DNA from: Streptomyces sp. NBC_00091
GTDB taxonomy: Bacteria; Actinomycetota; Actinomycetes; Streptomycetales; Streptomycetaceae
Length of the DNA: 64,000 bases
Direction: 5' to 3'
Assembly (NCBI RefSeq): GCF_026343185.1
Contig: NZ_JAPEMA010000001.1
Location: 3,658,001-3,722,000, forward strand
Shown: positions 39,336-46,632 of the stretch, one piece after another
Layout: the number at the start of each line of letters is the position of its first letter
Position numbering within the stretch: the stretch's first letter is position 1
Made by a program: the position numbers and the translations under genes
The notes under the pieces: generated by a model
The model's database searches: none
The model's input: the letters and a program-made list of their open reading frames with translations, nothing else
Told to the model about the DNA's origin: nothing

Positions 39336-40637
39336 TTACGCCTTCGTGTTCTCGGCCTGCATCGCGGCGATCTCCTCGTCCGACTCCCGGCCCGGCGTCG
39401 GGATGTCGAACCTGGTGATCGCGAAGCGGAAGACCGCGTAGTACACGACGGCGAAGCACAGCCCGATGGGGATGATCAGCCAGGGCTTGGTCGCCAGGCC
39501 CCAGTTGATGACGTAGTCGATCAGGCCCGCGGAGAAGCTGAACCCGTCGTGGACGCCCAGCGCCCAGGTCACCGCCATCGACACACCCGTCAGCACCGCG
39601 TGGATCACGTACAGCGCCGGCGCCACGAAGAGGAAGGAGTACTCCAGCGGCTCCGTGATGCCCGTGACGAAGGAGGTCAGGCCCACCGACAGCATCAGCC
39701 CGCCGACCTCCTTGCGCCGCTGCGGCTTCGCGCAGTGCGCGATCGCCAGTGCGGCCGCCGGCAGGGCGAACATCATGATGGGGAAGAACCCGCTCAGGAA
39801 CAGCCCGGCGTCCGGGTCGCCCGCCAGGAACATGTTGATGTCGCCGTGCTTGACCTGGCCCTCCGGTGTGGTGAAGGTGCCGAACTGGAACCACACCGGC
39901 ACGTTCAGGAACTGGTGCAGGCCGATCACCAGCAGCGCGCGGTTCGCGACGCCGAAGATGCCCGCACCCCAGGCGCCCAGACCCACCAGCCAGTCGGAGA
40001 AGCTCTCCAGCGCGTCACCGACCGGCGGCCAGATCCACAGGCACAGCGCGGCGAAGGCGATCGCGACGAACGACATGATGATCGGGACGAGCCGGCGGCC
40101 GTTGAAGAAGCCCAGCCAGTCCACCAGCTTCACCCGGTGGTAGCGCTGCCAGAACCAGGCCGTGAGCAGGCCCATGACGATCCCGCCGAAGACCCCCGGG
40201 TTCTGGTACGCGTACCCGGCGAAGGTGTCCGTCGGGGTCAGGCAGCCGCCCCCGATGTCCTTCGTGCCCGGCGGGCAGTCCTTGGGGAAGGCGTGCAGCA
40301 CGCCCCGGTACACGAGGAACCCCGCCACCGCCGCGAGCGCGGTCGAGCCGTCCGCCTTCTTGGCCATGCCGATCGCGACGCCCACGCAGAACAGCAGCGG
40401 CAGGCCGAGGTCGGCGTCCAGCAGGGCCCCGCCCGCGCCGGCCATCACCCGGGCGACGGCGCTCCAGTCCAGGCCGTCCTTGCCGAAGACGTCCGGCTGC
40501 CCGAGCCGGTTCAGGATGCCCGCGGCGGGCAGCACGGCGATGGGCAGCTGAAGGCTGCGCCCCATCTTCTGCAACCCCTGGAACAGGCCGTTCCACCACT
40601 GCTTCCGTGGCACTGCTGCGGCGCTGCTCGCGCTCAT
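39336..40637 (-). CDS. nagE1: PTS EIIC permease, NagE2 paralogue (NagE1)
   Basis: 433 residues from ATG 40637. Same architecture as nagE2: LQLPIAVLPAAGILNRLG, MAKKADGSTALAAVAGFLVY, GVANRALLVIGLHQFLNVPVWF, TGITEPLEYSFLFVAPALY. It has a small insertion with Cys residues (DCPPGTKDIGGGCL) in an extracytoplasmic loop that nagE2 lacks. Divergent from nagF, with a dre between them serving both. Confidence 0.92.
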   Translation of the reverse strand: MSASSAAAVPRKQWWNGLFQGLQKMGRSLQLPIAVLPAAGILNRLGQPDVFGKDGLDWSAVARVMAGAGGALLDADLGLPLLFCVGVAIGMAKKADGSTALAAVAGFLVYRGVLHAFPKDCPPGTKDIGGGCLTPTDTFAGYAYQNPGVFGGIVMGLLTAWFWQRYHRVKLVDWLGFFNGRRLVPIIMSFVAIAFAALCLWIWPPVGDALESFSDWLVGLGAWGAGIFGVANRALLVIGLHQFLNVPVWFQFGTFTTPEGQVKHGDINMFLAGDPDAGLFLSGFFPIMMFALPAAALAIAHCAKPQRRKEVGGLMLSVGLTSFVTGITEPLEYSFLFVAPALYVIHAVLTGVSMAVTWALGVHDGFSFSAGLIDYVINWGLATKPWLIIPIGLCFAVVYYAVFRFAITRFDIPTPGRESDEEIAAMQAENTKA

Positions 40638-40688
40638 CCGCGTCCTCCCTCGACCGGCCCGTTTTGGCAGTCGCAGTACGTGCGGCAC

Positions 40689-40704
40689 ACTGGTGTAGAC
40701 CAGT
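40689..40704. promoter_or_regulatory. dre between nagE1 and nagF
   Basis: ACTGGTGTAGACCAGT, a near-perfect palindromic match to the DasR consensus, 52 bp before nagE1 and 169 bp before nagF. Confidence 0.92.
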
Positions 40705-40872
40705 TGTGGGCAGGCTGCTGCTGATCGTCATCCTTCGGCAGGCGCCCGGCCTGCGCTCGCGTAGATAGGCCAACCGTGAGCTGCGTGAGCTACCGTGACA
40801 AAGCGGACGCAGCGGGTAACCGGCCCCACGGCCGCAGGCACTCGTTCTTCGGACACACTCAGGGAGAAACAC

Positions 40873-41106
40873 ATGGCCACCAAGGCTGAGAAGATCGTCG
40901 CCGGGCTCGGCGGCATCGACAACATCGAAGAGGTCGAGGGCTGCATCACCCGCCTGCGCACCGAGGTCGCCAACCCGGACCTCGTCGACGAAGTCGCCCT
41001 CAAGGCCGCCGGCGCCCACGGCGTCGTCAAGATGGGCACCGCCATCCAGGTCGTCATCGGCACCGACGCCGACCCGATCGCCGGCGAGATCGAAGACATG
41101 ATGTGA
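40873..41106 (+). CDS. nagF: PTS EIIB component for N-acetylglucosamine (NagF)
   Basis: 77 residues from ATG 40873 (AGGGAG upstream). Phosphorylated Cys24 sits in the IIB motif [31 protein letters not shown] completes the domain. Passes phosphate from EIIA to GlcNAc bound by NagE2/NagE1. In streptomycetes the IIB is a separate protein, as here. Confidence 0.94.
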   Translation: MATKAEKIVAGLGGIDNIEEVEGCITRLRTEVANPDLVDEVALKAAGAHGVVKMGTAIQVVIGTDADPIAGEIEDMM

Positions 41107-41138
41107 GCTGAGCCCACCGGCTCACCACGGCACTACGA

Positions 41139-41170
41139 GGACCCCGTACCGGGCACACCGGACGGGGTCC
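41139..41170. terminator. terminator hairpin after nagF
   Basis: 9-bp stem (41139-41147 with 41162-41170), 33 bp after the nagF stop and 34 bp before rph. Confidence 0.65.
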
Positions 41171-41203
41171 ACGCGTACCCCCGCACCGACTAGGCTCACA
41201 GCC

Positions 41204-41938
<735 letters not shown>

Positions 41939-42030
41939 CAACCGGCGGGCGCGAGCCCACGTCTACGCAGGTACGGGCGCACGGTGTCAGAGCCGCGCGC
42001 CCGTCCACGTATCCGAGCCCTGGGGGACCC

Positions 42031-42465
42031 ATGAAGCCGACCGAGCCGACCGAGCCGACCACGCCGAACAAGCCGGCGACCAAGGCAAAGCTCCGCATCG
42101 CCGCCGTGGCCCTGGCCGCCGCGCTCACCGTCCCGGCCCTGACCTCCTGCGACGCGATCTCCACCGCCATGGACTGCGCCAACACGGCCGTCGCCATCGC
42201 GGACAGCGTGAACGACCTCCAGCAGGCCGTCTCCAACGCGGGCAACAGCATCCAGGACACCCAGAACGCGCTCGACAAGATCGACACCAACCTGAAGAAG
42301 ATCAAGGACCAGACGGGCAACGCCGACCTCGGCAAGGCCGTCGACTCCATGACCACCGCCGTCAAGAACGTCCGCACCGCCGTCGACAACGGGGACACCA
42401 CCCCCGACGTCAAGCCGGTCGCCGACGCCGCCGCGGAGATCTCCAAGGTCTGCACCCCGGGATAA
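42031..42465 (+). CDS. small lipoprotein, coiled-coil
   Basis: 144 residues from ATG 42031. A Pro/Thr-rich start precedes a hydrophobic segment and lipobox VPALTSC (lipidated Cys at 40). The mature part is a long amphipathic helix region (SVNDLQQAVSNAGNSIQDTQ, LDKIDTNLKKIKDQTG) typical of a coiled coil, then AAAEISKVCTPG, giving one or two further Cys. Function unknown. It lies between rph and rdgB, overlapping or abutting the latter. Confidence 0.85.
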   Translation: MKPTEPTEPTTPNKPATKAKLRIAAVALAAALTVPALTSCDAISTAMDCANTAVAIADSVNDLQQAVSNAGNSIQDTQNALDKIDTNLKKIKDQTGNADLGKAVDSMTTAVKNVRTAVDNGDTTPDVKPVADAAAEISKVCTPG

Positions 42466-42473
42466 TGGGGGAC

Positions 42474-43076
42474 ATGACCCGCCTGATCCTCGCGACCCGC
42501 AACGCGGGCAAAGTCACCGAACTCCGCGCGATCCTGTCCGACGCCGGCCTGCCCCACGAGCTGGTCGGCGCGGACGCGTACCCCGAGATCCCGGACGTCA
42601 AGGAAACCGGCGTCACCTTCGCCGAGAACGCCCTCCTCAAGGCGCACGCCCTGGCCCGCGCCACCGGCCTGCCGGCCGTCGCGGACGACTCCGGGCTCTG
42701 CGTCGACGTCCTGAACGGCGCCCCCGGCATCTTCTCGGCCCGCTGGGCCGGCGCCCACGGCGACGACAGGGCCAACCTGGACCTCCTGCTGGCCCAGCTG
42801 GGGGACATCCCCTCCGAGCACCGCGGCGCCCACTTCTTCTGCGCGGCCGCCCTGGCCCTCCCGGACGGCACCGAACGCGTCGTCGAGGGCCGCCTCCTGG
42901 GCACCCTGCGCCACACCCCGGTGGGCGGCGGCGGCTTCGGCTACGACCCGATCCTCCAGCCCCTGGGCGAGTCCCGCACCTGCGCCGAACTCACCCCGGC
43001 GGAAAAGAACGCCATCTCCCACCGAGGCCAGGCCTTCCGCGCCCTGATCCCGGTGGTCCGGGAACTGCTGGGCTGA
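42474..43076 (+). CDS. rdgB: XTP/dITP diphosphatase (RdgB/HAM1)
   Basis: 200 residues from ATG 42474 (MTRLILATRNAGKVTEL, the conserved start); an ATG at 42465, overlapping the lipoprotein stop, adds three residues. Removes non-canonical purine nucleotides: LATRNAGKVTELRAIL, TFAENALLKAHALA, VADDSGLCVDVLNGAPGIFSAR, GGFGYDPIL and AEKNAISHRGQA are the family motifs. Last gene of the rph operon, followed by a strong terminator. Confidence 0.95.
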   Translation: MTRLILATRNAGKVTELRAILSDAGLPHELVGADAYPEIPDVKETGVTFAENALLKAHALARATGLPAVADDSGLCVDVLNGAPGIFSARWAGAHGDDRANLDLLLAQLGDIPSEHRGAHFFCAAALALPDGTERVVEGRLLGTLRHTPVGGGGFGYDPILQPLGESRTCAELTPAEKNAISHRGQAFRALIPVVRELLG

Positions 43077-43090
43077 CGCCGGGCACGCCG

Positions 43091-43125
43091 ACGGCCGGTC
43101 ACCTCGTGACGAGGTGACCGGCCGT
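43091..43125. terminator. strong terminator between rdgB and tRNA
   Basis: Perfect 16-bp stem (43091-43106 with 43110-43125), loop TGA, followed by TT; serves convergent rdgB and the minus-strand tRNA. Confidence 0.88.
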
Positions 43126-43131
43126 TTGCCG

Positions 43132-43207
43132 TGGGCCCGGTGGGACTCGAACCCACGACACACCGGACCTAAACCGGCGCCCTCTTGGCCAGCTGGGGTA
43201 CGGACCC
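43132..43207 (-). tRNA. tRNA with UAG anticodon (formally Leu) but class-I shape
   Basis: On the minus strand a full cloverleaf can be drawn: acceptor GGGTCCG/CGGGCCC with discriminator A, T8-A9, a D-arm with G18-G19, anticodon stem GCCGG/CCGGT with loop TTTAGGT (U33, anticodon UAG), a 5-nt variable loop GTGTC, and T-arm GTGGG-TTCGAGT-CCCAC. CCA is not encoded. By the code UAG reads CUA (Leu), yet bacterial tRNA-Leu normally has a long variable arm, which is missing. It lies 12 bp after the HNH genes on the same strand. The gene is certain in structure; its amino acid is not. Confidence 0.85.
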
Positions 43208-43219
43208 GCGCTCACTACC

Positions 43220-44089
43220 TTACTGGTCTCCGAAGGCTCGTTGTGAAGGGATGGCCGGCCTTGATCGTTTGGCGAAGGTCGGCGTCTGGCTGTGGCAGGA
43301 AGGGCAGAGGTAGCGGAGGTTTTCCCGCCGGTTGTCGAGCCTGTCGCCGTTGACGTGATCGATCTCCAGGACGAGCCGGCGGCCTCGCCAGTTGTCTCCC
43401 GTACCGCACTCCGCGCACTGGTGTGGCACTCCGAGGTCGTCCAGGGCTCGGCGCAGCGTCGCCGTCTTCGTACGGGCGGAGCCGACTTCGAGTCGCGTCA
43501 GGATCTCCTCCGGTGACTTGCGGGCAGGGGAGGGGCGGCCGATGGTGTGTCCCTGGCCGGTGAAGTGCTCTGTCGACAGCCCGTATTCCTCGATACTCCG
43601 CCTGGCTTTGGCGCGTGCGGCCCCGTCGAAGGGGTGGTGGCCTAGCGCGCGCATGACCCCCGCCATGCTCTTCGAGTCGGCGACCACGGGTGAGATCTCC
43701 TCGCGGACGAAGAAGCGGCGTGACGAAGGAGCGTCTCGACCGGGGAAGTGCGACGTGTCTATCCCGAACCGTTCGAGGAGCTTGGCGATATGGACGTGGG
43801 CACTGTTGTACGGCTCGACACCCATGTAGGCGAGCATCTCGGTGATGCTGTCCGAGCAGGCGGCCGCTTCGCGGAGCCGCTCCTCCGTATAGCGCTGCCG
43901 GACCCGGACGGGAAGCGGCTCGTCGGCGAAGTGGGATGTGTCGATGCCGTAGTGAGCCAGCCTGTCACGCACGTACCGGCGAGGGCCGGCCAGCAGTGGG
44001 ACGTCCAGAAGTCTCATGAGGTCGACCAGGCTGGTGGCCAGCGGCGCGGTTCGGCTCAGCAGGTCCCGGGTGTACCTGACCTGGCTCAT
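43220..44089 (-). CDS. HNH endonuclease with repeated GIDTSHF modules (second of pair)
   Basis: 289 residues from ATG 44089, overlapping the upstream paralogue by 4 nt (ATGA). About four modules of 45-55 residues end in HYGIDTSHF, RFGIDTSHF and EYGLSTEHF; each has a helix-turn-helix-like core and may bind DNA or structure RNA. The C-terminal HNH nuclease has CAECG, LEIDHVNGDRLDNRRENLRYL and CPSCHS. Such modular HNH proteins behave as homing or phage-type nucleases. It is directly followed by the unusual tRNA. Moderately lower GC than neighbours. Confidence 0.88.
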   Translation of the reverse strand: MSQVRYTRDLLSRTAPLATSLVDLMRLLDVPLLAGPRRYVRDRLAHYGIDTSHFADEPLPVRVRQRYTEERLREAAACSDSITEMLAYMGVEPYNSAHVHIAKLLERFGIDTSHFPGRDAPSSRRFFVREEISPVVADSKSMAGVMRALGHHPFDGAARAKARRSIEEYGLSTEHFTGQGHTIGRPSPARKSPEEILTRLEVGSARTKTATLRRALDDLGVPHQCAECGTGDNWRGRRLVLEIDHVNGDRLDNRRENLRYLCPSCHSQTPTFAKRSRPAIPSQRAFGDQ

Positions 44090-44712
44090 GCGGCCCACCT
44101 CGCCTTGCGGCCTCGGTACGTGTCCGTGGTCGCGTGGCAGTTGGGGCACAGGATCCGAAGGTTTTCCTGCCGGTTGTCCCACCACTCGCCGTTGATGTGA
44201 TCGACCTCGTGCCGAAGTGGTCTGTTGTTCCACTCCGGACCGACCCCGCACTCGGCGCATTCCTCGGGAACGCCGACCTTCAGCAGCTCTCGCCGCAGGC
44301 GCTCGCCGGGGACTCTGCCGTCCTGCGGATCCCTGAGCGAGAGCGTCGGTCCCAGAGCCCCCTTGGGGCGAGGCCTCCGGGTGGTGACGAAATGCGATGT
44401 GTCGATGCCAAGAGCCGAGATCCGCCGGGCGATGTGCGCCTGGTTGCCGCCGACGTTGCTGATGCCGAGGCGGCTGACCACCTCCGAGATGGAGATGGAC
44501 TCGGCTACAAGCTCCCGGAGTCGCTCTTCCGTGTGCCGTGCCCATTTCGTGGGGAAGTGGGAACAGTCGATTCCGGTTTCCCGCATCTTCGCGCGCAGAT
44601 AGCGCCTGCTGCCGCTGCTCGGCGTACCGCCGCACCATCGGACGGCGTCGTCCCAGTTGTTCGTCTCGCGAGCTGCGGCTTCCAGCAGCTCGCGCGTGTA
44701 TCGGACCGTCAT
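44086..44712 (-). CDS. HNH endonuclease, modular (first of pair)
   Basis: 208 residues from ATG 44712. Two N-terminal modules end in TGIDCSHF and LGIDTSHF, and the HNH domain is intact (CAECGVGP, EVDHINGEWWDNRQENLRIL, CPNCHA). It resembles the downstream gene throughout, so the two arose by duplication; the second gained modules. Together they form a two-gene operon ending in a tRNA. Target DNA is unknown. Confidence 0.88.
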   Translation of the reverse strand: MTVRYTRELLEAAARETNNWDDAVRWCGGTPSSGSRRYLRAKMRETGIDCSHFPTKWARHTEERLRELVAESISISEVVSRLGISNVGGNQAHIARRISALGIDTSHFVTTRRPRPKGALGPTLSLRDPQDGRVPGERLRRELLKVGVPEECAECGVGPEWNNRPLRHEVDHINGEWWDNRQENLRILCPNCHATTDTYRGRKARWAA

Positions 44713-44803
44713 TGCTCTCCATTCCCGGCCGCCCGTGCGGCCCTCGTACGGAGTAACGGGTCGATAGTCGGACGGTTACGGGATATTTCGTCCGATAAGC
44801 GGA

Positions 44804-44830
44804 ACGGCCCGCACCGGAGGTGCGGGCCGT
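44804..44830. terminator. terminator hairpin of bcp
   Basis: Perfect 12-bp stem (44804-44815 with 44819-44830), loop GGA, between bcp and the HNH operon start region. Confidence 0.8.
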
Positions 44831-44854
44831 GGGGTGGTGTGGGTGGGGCGGGGG

Positions 44855-45322
44855 TCAGATGGCGAGGTCCTTGATGATCTTCGCTACGTGGCCGGTCGCC
44901 TTGACGTTGTAGAAGGCGTGCTCGACCTTGCCCTCCTCGTCGACGACCACCGTGGAGCGGATGACCCCGGTGACCGTCTTGCCGTACAGCTTCTTCTCGC
45001 CGAACGCGCCGTACGCCGTCAGGGTCTCCTTCTCCGGGTCCCCGACCAGGGTGACCTTCAGGTGCTCCTGCTCGCGGAACTTCGCGAGCTTCTCCGGCTT
45101 GTCCGGGGAGACGCCGATGACGTCGTAGCCGGCCGTGGCCAGGACGTCCAGGTTGTCGGTGAAGTCGCAGGCCTGCTTGGTGCAGCCCGGGGTCAGGGCC
45201 GCCGGGTAGAAGTACACGATCACCTTGCGGCCCTTGTGGTCGGCAAGCGAGACCTGGTTGCCGTCCGCGTCGGGCAGGGTGAAGGCGGGGGCGATGTCGC
45301 CCGGCTGGAGTCGCTCGCTCAT
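44855..45322 (-). CDS. bcp: peroxiredoxin Bcp (thiol peroxidase)
   Basis: 155 residues from ATG 45322. AhpC/TSA-family: IAPAFTLPDADGNQVSL, YFYPAALTPGCTKQACDF with peroxidatic Cys47 and resolving Cys52, VIGVSPDKPEKLAKF, and KTVTGVIRSTVVVDEEGKV. The Thr usually seen before the active Cys is Thr44, followed by Pro-Gly. It reduces peroxides with thioredoxin. Divergent from the DUF3618 gene. Confidence 0.95.
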   Translation of the reverse strand: MSERLQPGDIAPAFTLPDADGNQVSLADHKGRKVIVYFYPAALTPGCTKQACDFTDNLDVLATAGYDVIGVSPDKPEKLAKFREQEHLKVTLVGDPEKETLTAYGAFGEKKLYGKTVTGVIRSTVVVDEEGKVEHAFYNVKATGHVAKIIKDLAI

Positions 45323-45390
45323 CTCAACAGTCTCCTCGGAATGGGATCGGTACGGAATGAGCCTAAGCTGACGTCACTGACAGACTGTTC

Positions 45391-45747
45391 ATGACGGATC
45401 ACACGGATCACAACGACGGAGGCAGCGCGGTGCCGGAAGCCAGGACCCCCGCACAGATCGAGGCGGACATCGTCCGCCGCCGCGAGCAGCTCGCCGAGAC
45501 GCTCGACGAGATCGGCGTGCGCATGCACCCGAAGACGATCATCGGGGACGCGAAGGCCCGGGTCGCCTCGACGGTGGACCACACGGCCGGCCGGGCCTGC
45601 GTCGCGGTGAACCGGCTCGTCACCGACCTGAAGGACGGCCTGCGCCACGAGGACGGCGCCCCGCGCGTCGAGCGGATCGTGCCGGTCGCGCTGCTCGCGG
45701 TCGGGGTGGTCGGGCTGCTCGTGGTCTCGGCGCGCCGCAAGCGGTGA
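45391..45747 (+). CDS. DUF3618 membrane protein
   Basis: 118 residues from ATG 45391. DUF3618 motif RTPAQIEADIVRRREQLAETLDEIG near residue 20, then DAKARVASTVDHTAG, and one C-terminal membrane segment (IVPVALLAVGVVGLLVVS) before a basic end. Common small actinobacterial membrane protein of unknown role. Same direction as the GroES-like gene 46 bp downstream. Confidence 0.9.
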   Translation: MTDHTDHNDGGSAVPEARTPAQIEADIVRRREQLAETLDEIGVRMHPKTIIGDAKARVASTVDHTAGRACVAVNRLVTDLKDGLRHEDGAPRVERIVPVALLAVGVVGLLVVSARRKR

Positions 45748-45793
45748 CCACCCTCCGGCGTACAGGGCGGGCGGCGGCAGGTAGGTTCGGGTC

Positions 45794-46135
45794 GTGAGCG
45801 AGAACACCACCCACGACAAGCTGCCCATCCGCATGCTCCACGACCGCGTGCTCGTGAAGTCCGACACGCCCGAGGGCGAGCGGCGCTCGGGCGGCGGCAT
45901 CCTGATTCCGGCGACGGCCGCGGTGGGCAAGCGCCTCGCCTGGGCCGAGGTGGTCGCGGTCGGGCAGAACGTACGGAGCATCGAGCCGGGCGACCGCGTC
46001 CTGTACGACCCCGAGGACCGCGCCGAGGTCGAGGTGCGGGGGGCGACGTACGTGCTGATGCGCGAGCGGGACCTGCACGCCGTGGCCGCGGAGCGGCTGG
46101 AGGGGTCGAAGGACTCCACGGGGCTGTACCTCTGA
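45794..46135 (+). CDS. GroES-like co-chaperonin
   Basis: 113 residues from GTG 45794. The chaperonin-10 fold is recognisable: IRMLHDRVLVKSD, ERRSGGGILIPATAAVGKRLAWAEVVAVGQ (mobile loop region ERRSGGGILIP), GDRVLYDPEDRAEVEV and YVLMRERDLHAV. It is a second GroES-type protein, not next to a groEL, with an unusual C-terminal extension LEGSKDSTGLYL. It may tune a GroEL or have a separate role. Confidence 0.88.
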   Translation: MSENTTHDKLPIRMLHDRVLVKSDTPEGERRSGGGILIPATAAVGKRLAWAEVVAVGQNVRSIEPGDRVLYDPEDRAEVEVRGATYVLMRERDLHAVAAERLEGSKDSTGLYL

Positions 46136-46158
46136 CGCTCTGACGTGATGAGCTGCGG

Positions 46159-46191
46159 AAAGGGCCGGTGACCGGGGTCACCGGCCCTTTT
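46159..46191. terminator. terminator hairpin after GroES-like gene
   Basis: Stem AAAGGGCCGGTGACC/GGTCACCGGCCCTTT (46159-46173 with 46176-46190) followed by T, 24 bp after the stop. Confidence 0.85.
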
Positions 46192-46220
46192 GCGTTCCCT
46201 TTGCTACGGTGGTGGGGAAC

Positions 46221-46268
46221 CCCCGACGAGACGCGCCGTACCGGGTTGCAGGACGCAAAGACGACGCA
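46221..46268 (+). promoter_or_regulatory. guanidine-III riboswitch (ykkC-III)
   Basis: CGACGAG, then GCGCCGTACCGGG, then AGGACGCAAAGACGACGC closely follow the guanidine-III aptamer known from Thermobifida fusca: CCG/CGG P1, the GCGCCGT segment pairing with the 3' ACGACGC as pseudoknot (one mismatch), and the conserved CGACGAG and AAGACG. It lies 35 bp upstream of the SMR gene, the known partner of this class, and should turn on export when guanidinium binds. Confidence 0.85.
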
Positions 46269-46302
46269 CCCCCGTTCCGTTCTCGTCCCGGAGGTGCCTG
46301 TC

Positions 46303-46623
46303 ATGGCCTGGGTTCTTCTTCTCCTCGCCGGTCTGCTCGAAGTCGGCTGGTCGATCGGCATGAAGTTCACCGAGGGCTTCACCCGGCTGTGGCCGTCGCT
46401 CTTCACCGGCGCCGGGATCGTCGCCAGCATGGTGCTGCTGTCCTACGCGGCCAAGACCCTGCCCATCGGTACGGCGTACGGGGTCTGGGTGGGCATCGGC
46501 GCGGCCGGCGCGGCCGTGCTCGGCATGGCGGTGCTGGGGGAGCCCGTCACCGCCGCCCGGATCTTCTTCATCTGCCTGCTGCTGGTCGCGGTGGTGGGGC
46601 TGAAGGCCACCTCCGGCCACTGA
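46303..46623 (+). CDS. sugE: SMR-family guanidinium exporter (Gdx/SugE)
   Basis: 106 residues from ATG 46303 (GGAGGTG upstream). Four membrane helices of the small multidrug resistance type. Glu13 in LLAGLLEVGWSIGMK is the coupling acid, and GWSIGMKFTEGFT plus AYGVWVGIGAAGAAVLGM match the Gdx subgroup rather than EmrE. With the guanidine-III riboswitch in front, it very likely exports guanidinium in exchange for protons. Confidence 0.94.
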   Translation: MAWVLLLLAGLLEVGWSIGMKFTEGFTRLWPSLFTGAGIVASMVLLSYAAKTLPIGTAYGVWVGIGAAGAAVLGMAVLGEPVTAARIFFICLLLVAVVGLKATSGH

Positions 46624-46632
46624 CCCCGGCGC

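Noticed and set aside
43132..43207. tRNA as integration site of the HNH genes
   Set aside because: No integrase and no duplicated tRNA end could be found nearby; left as an open question rather than an element.
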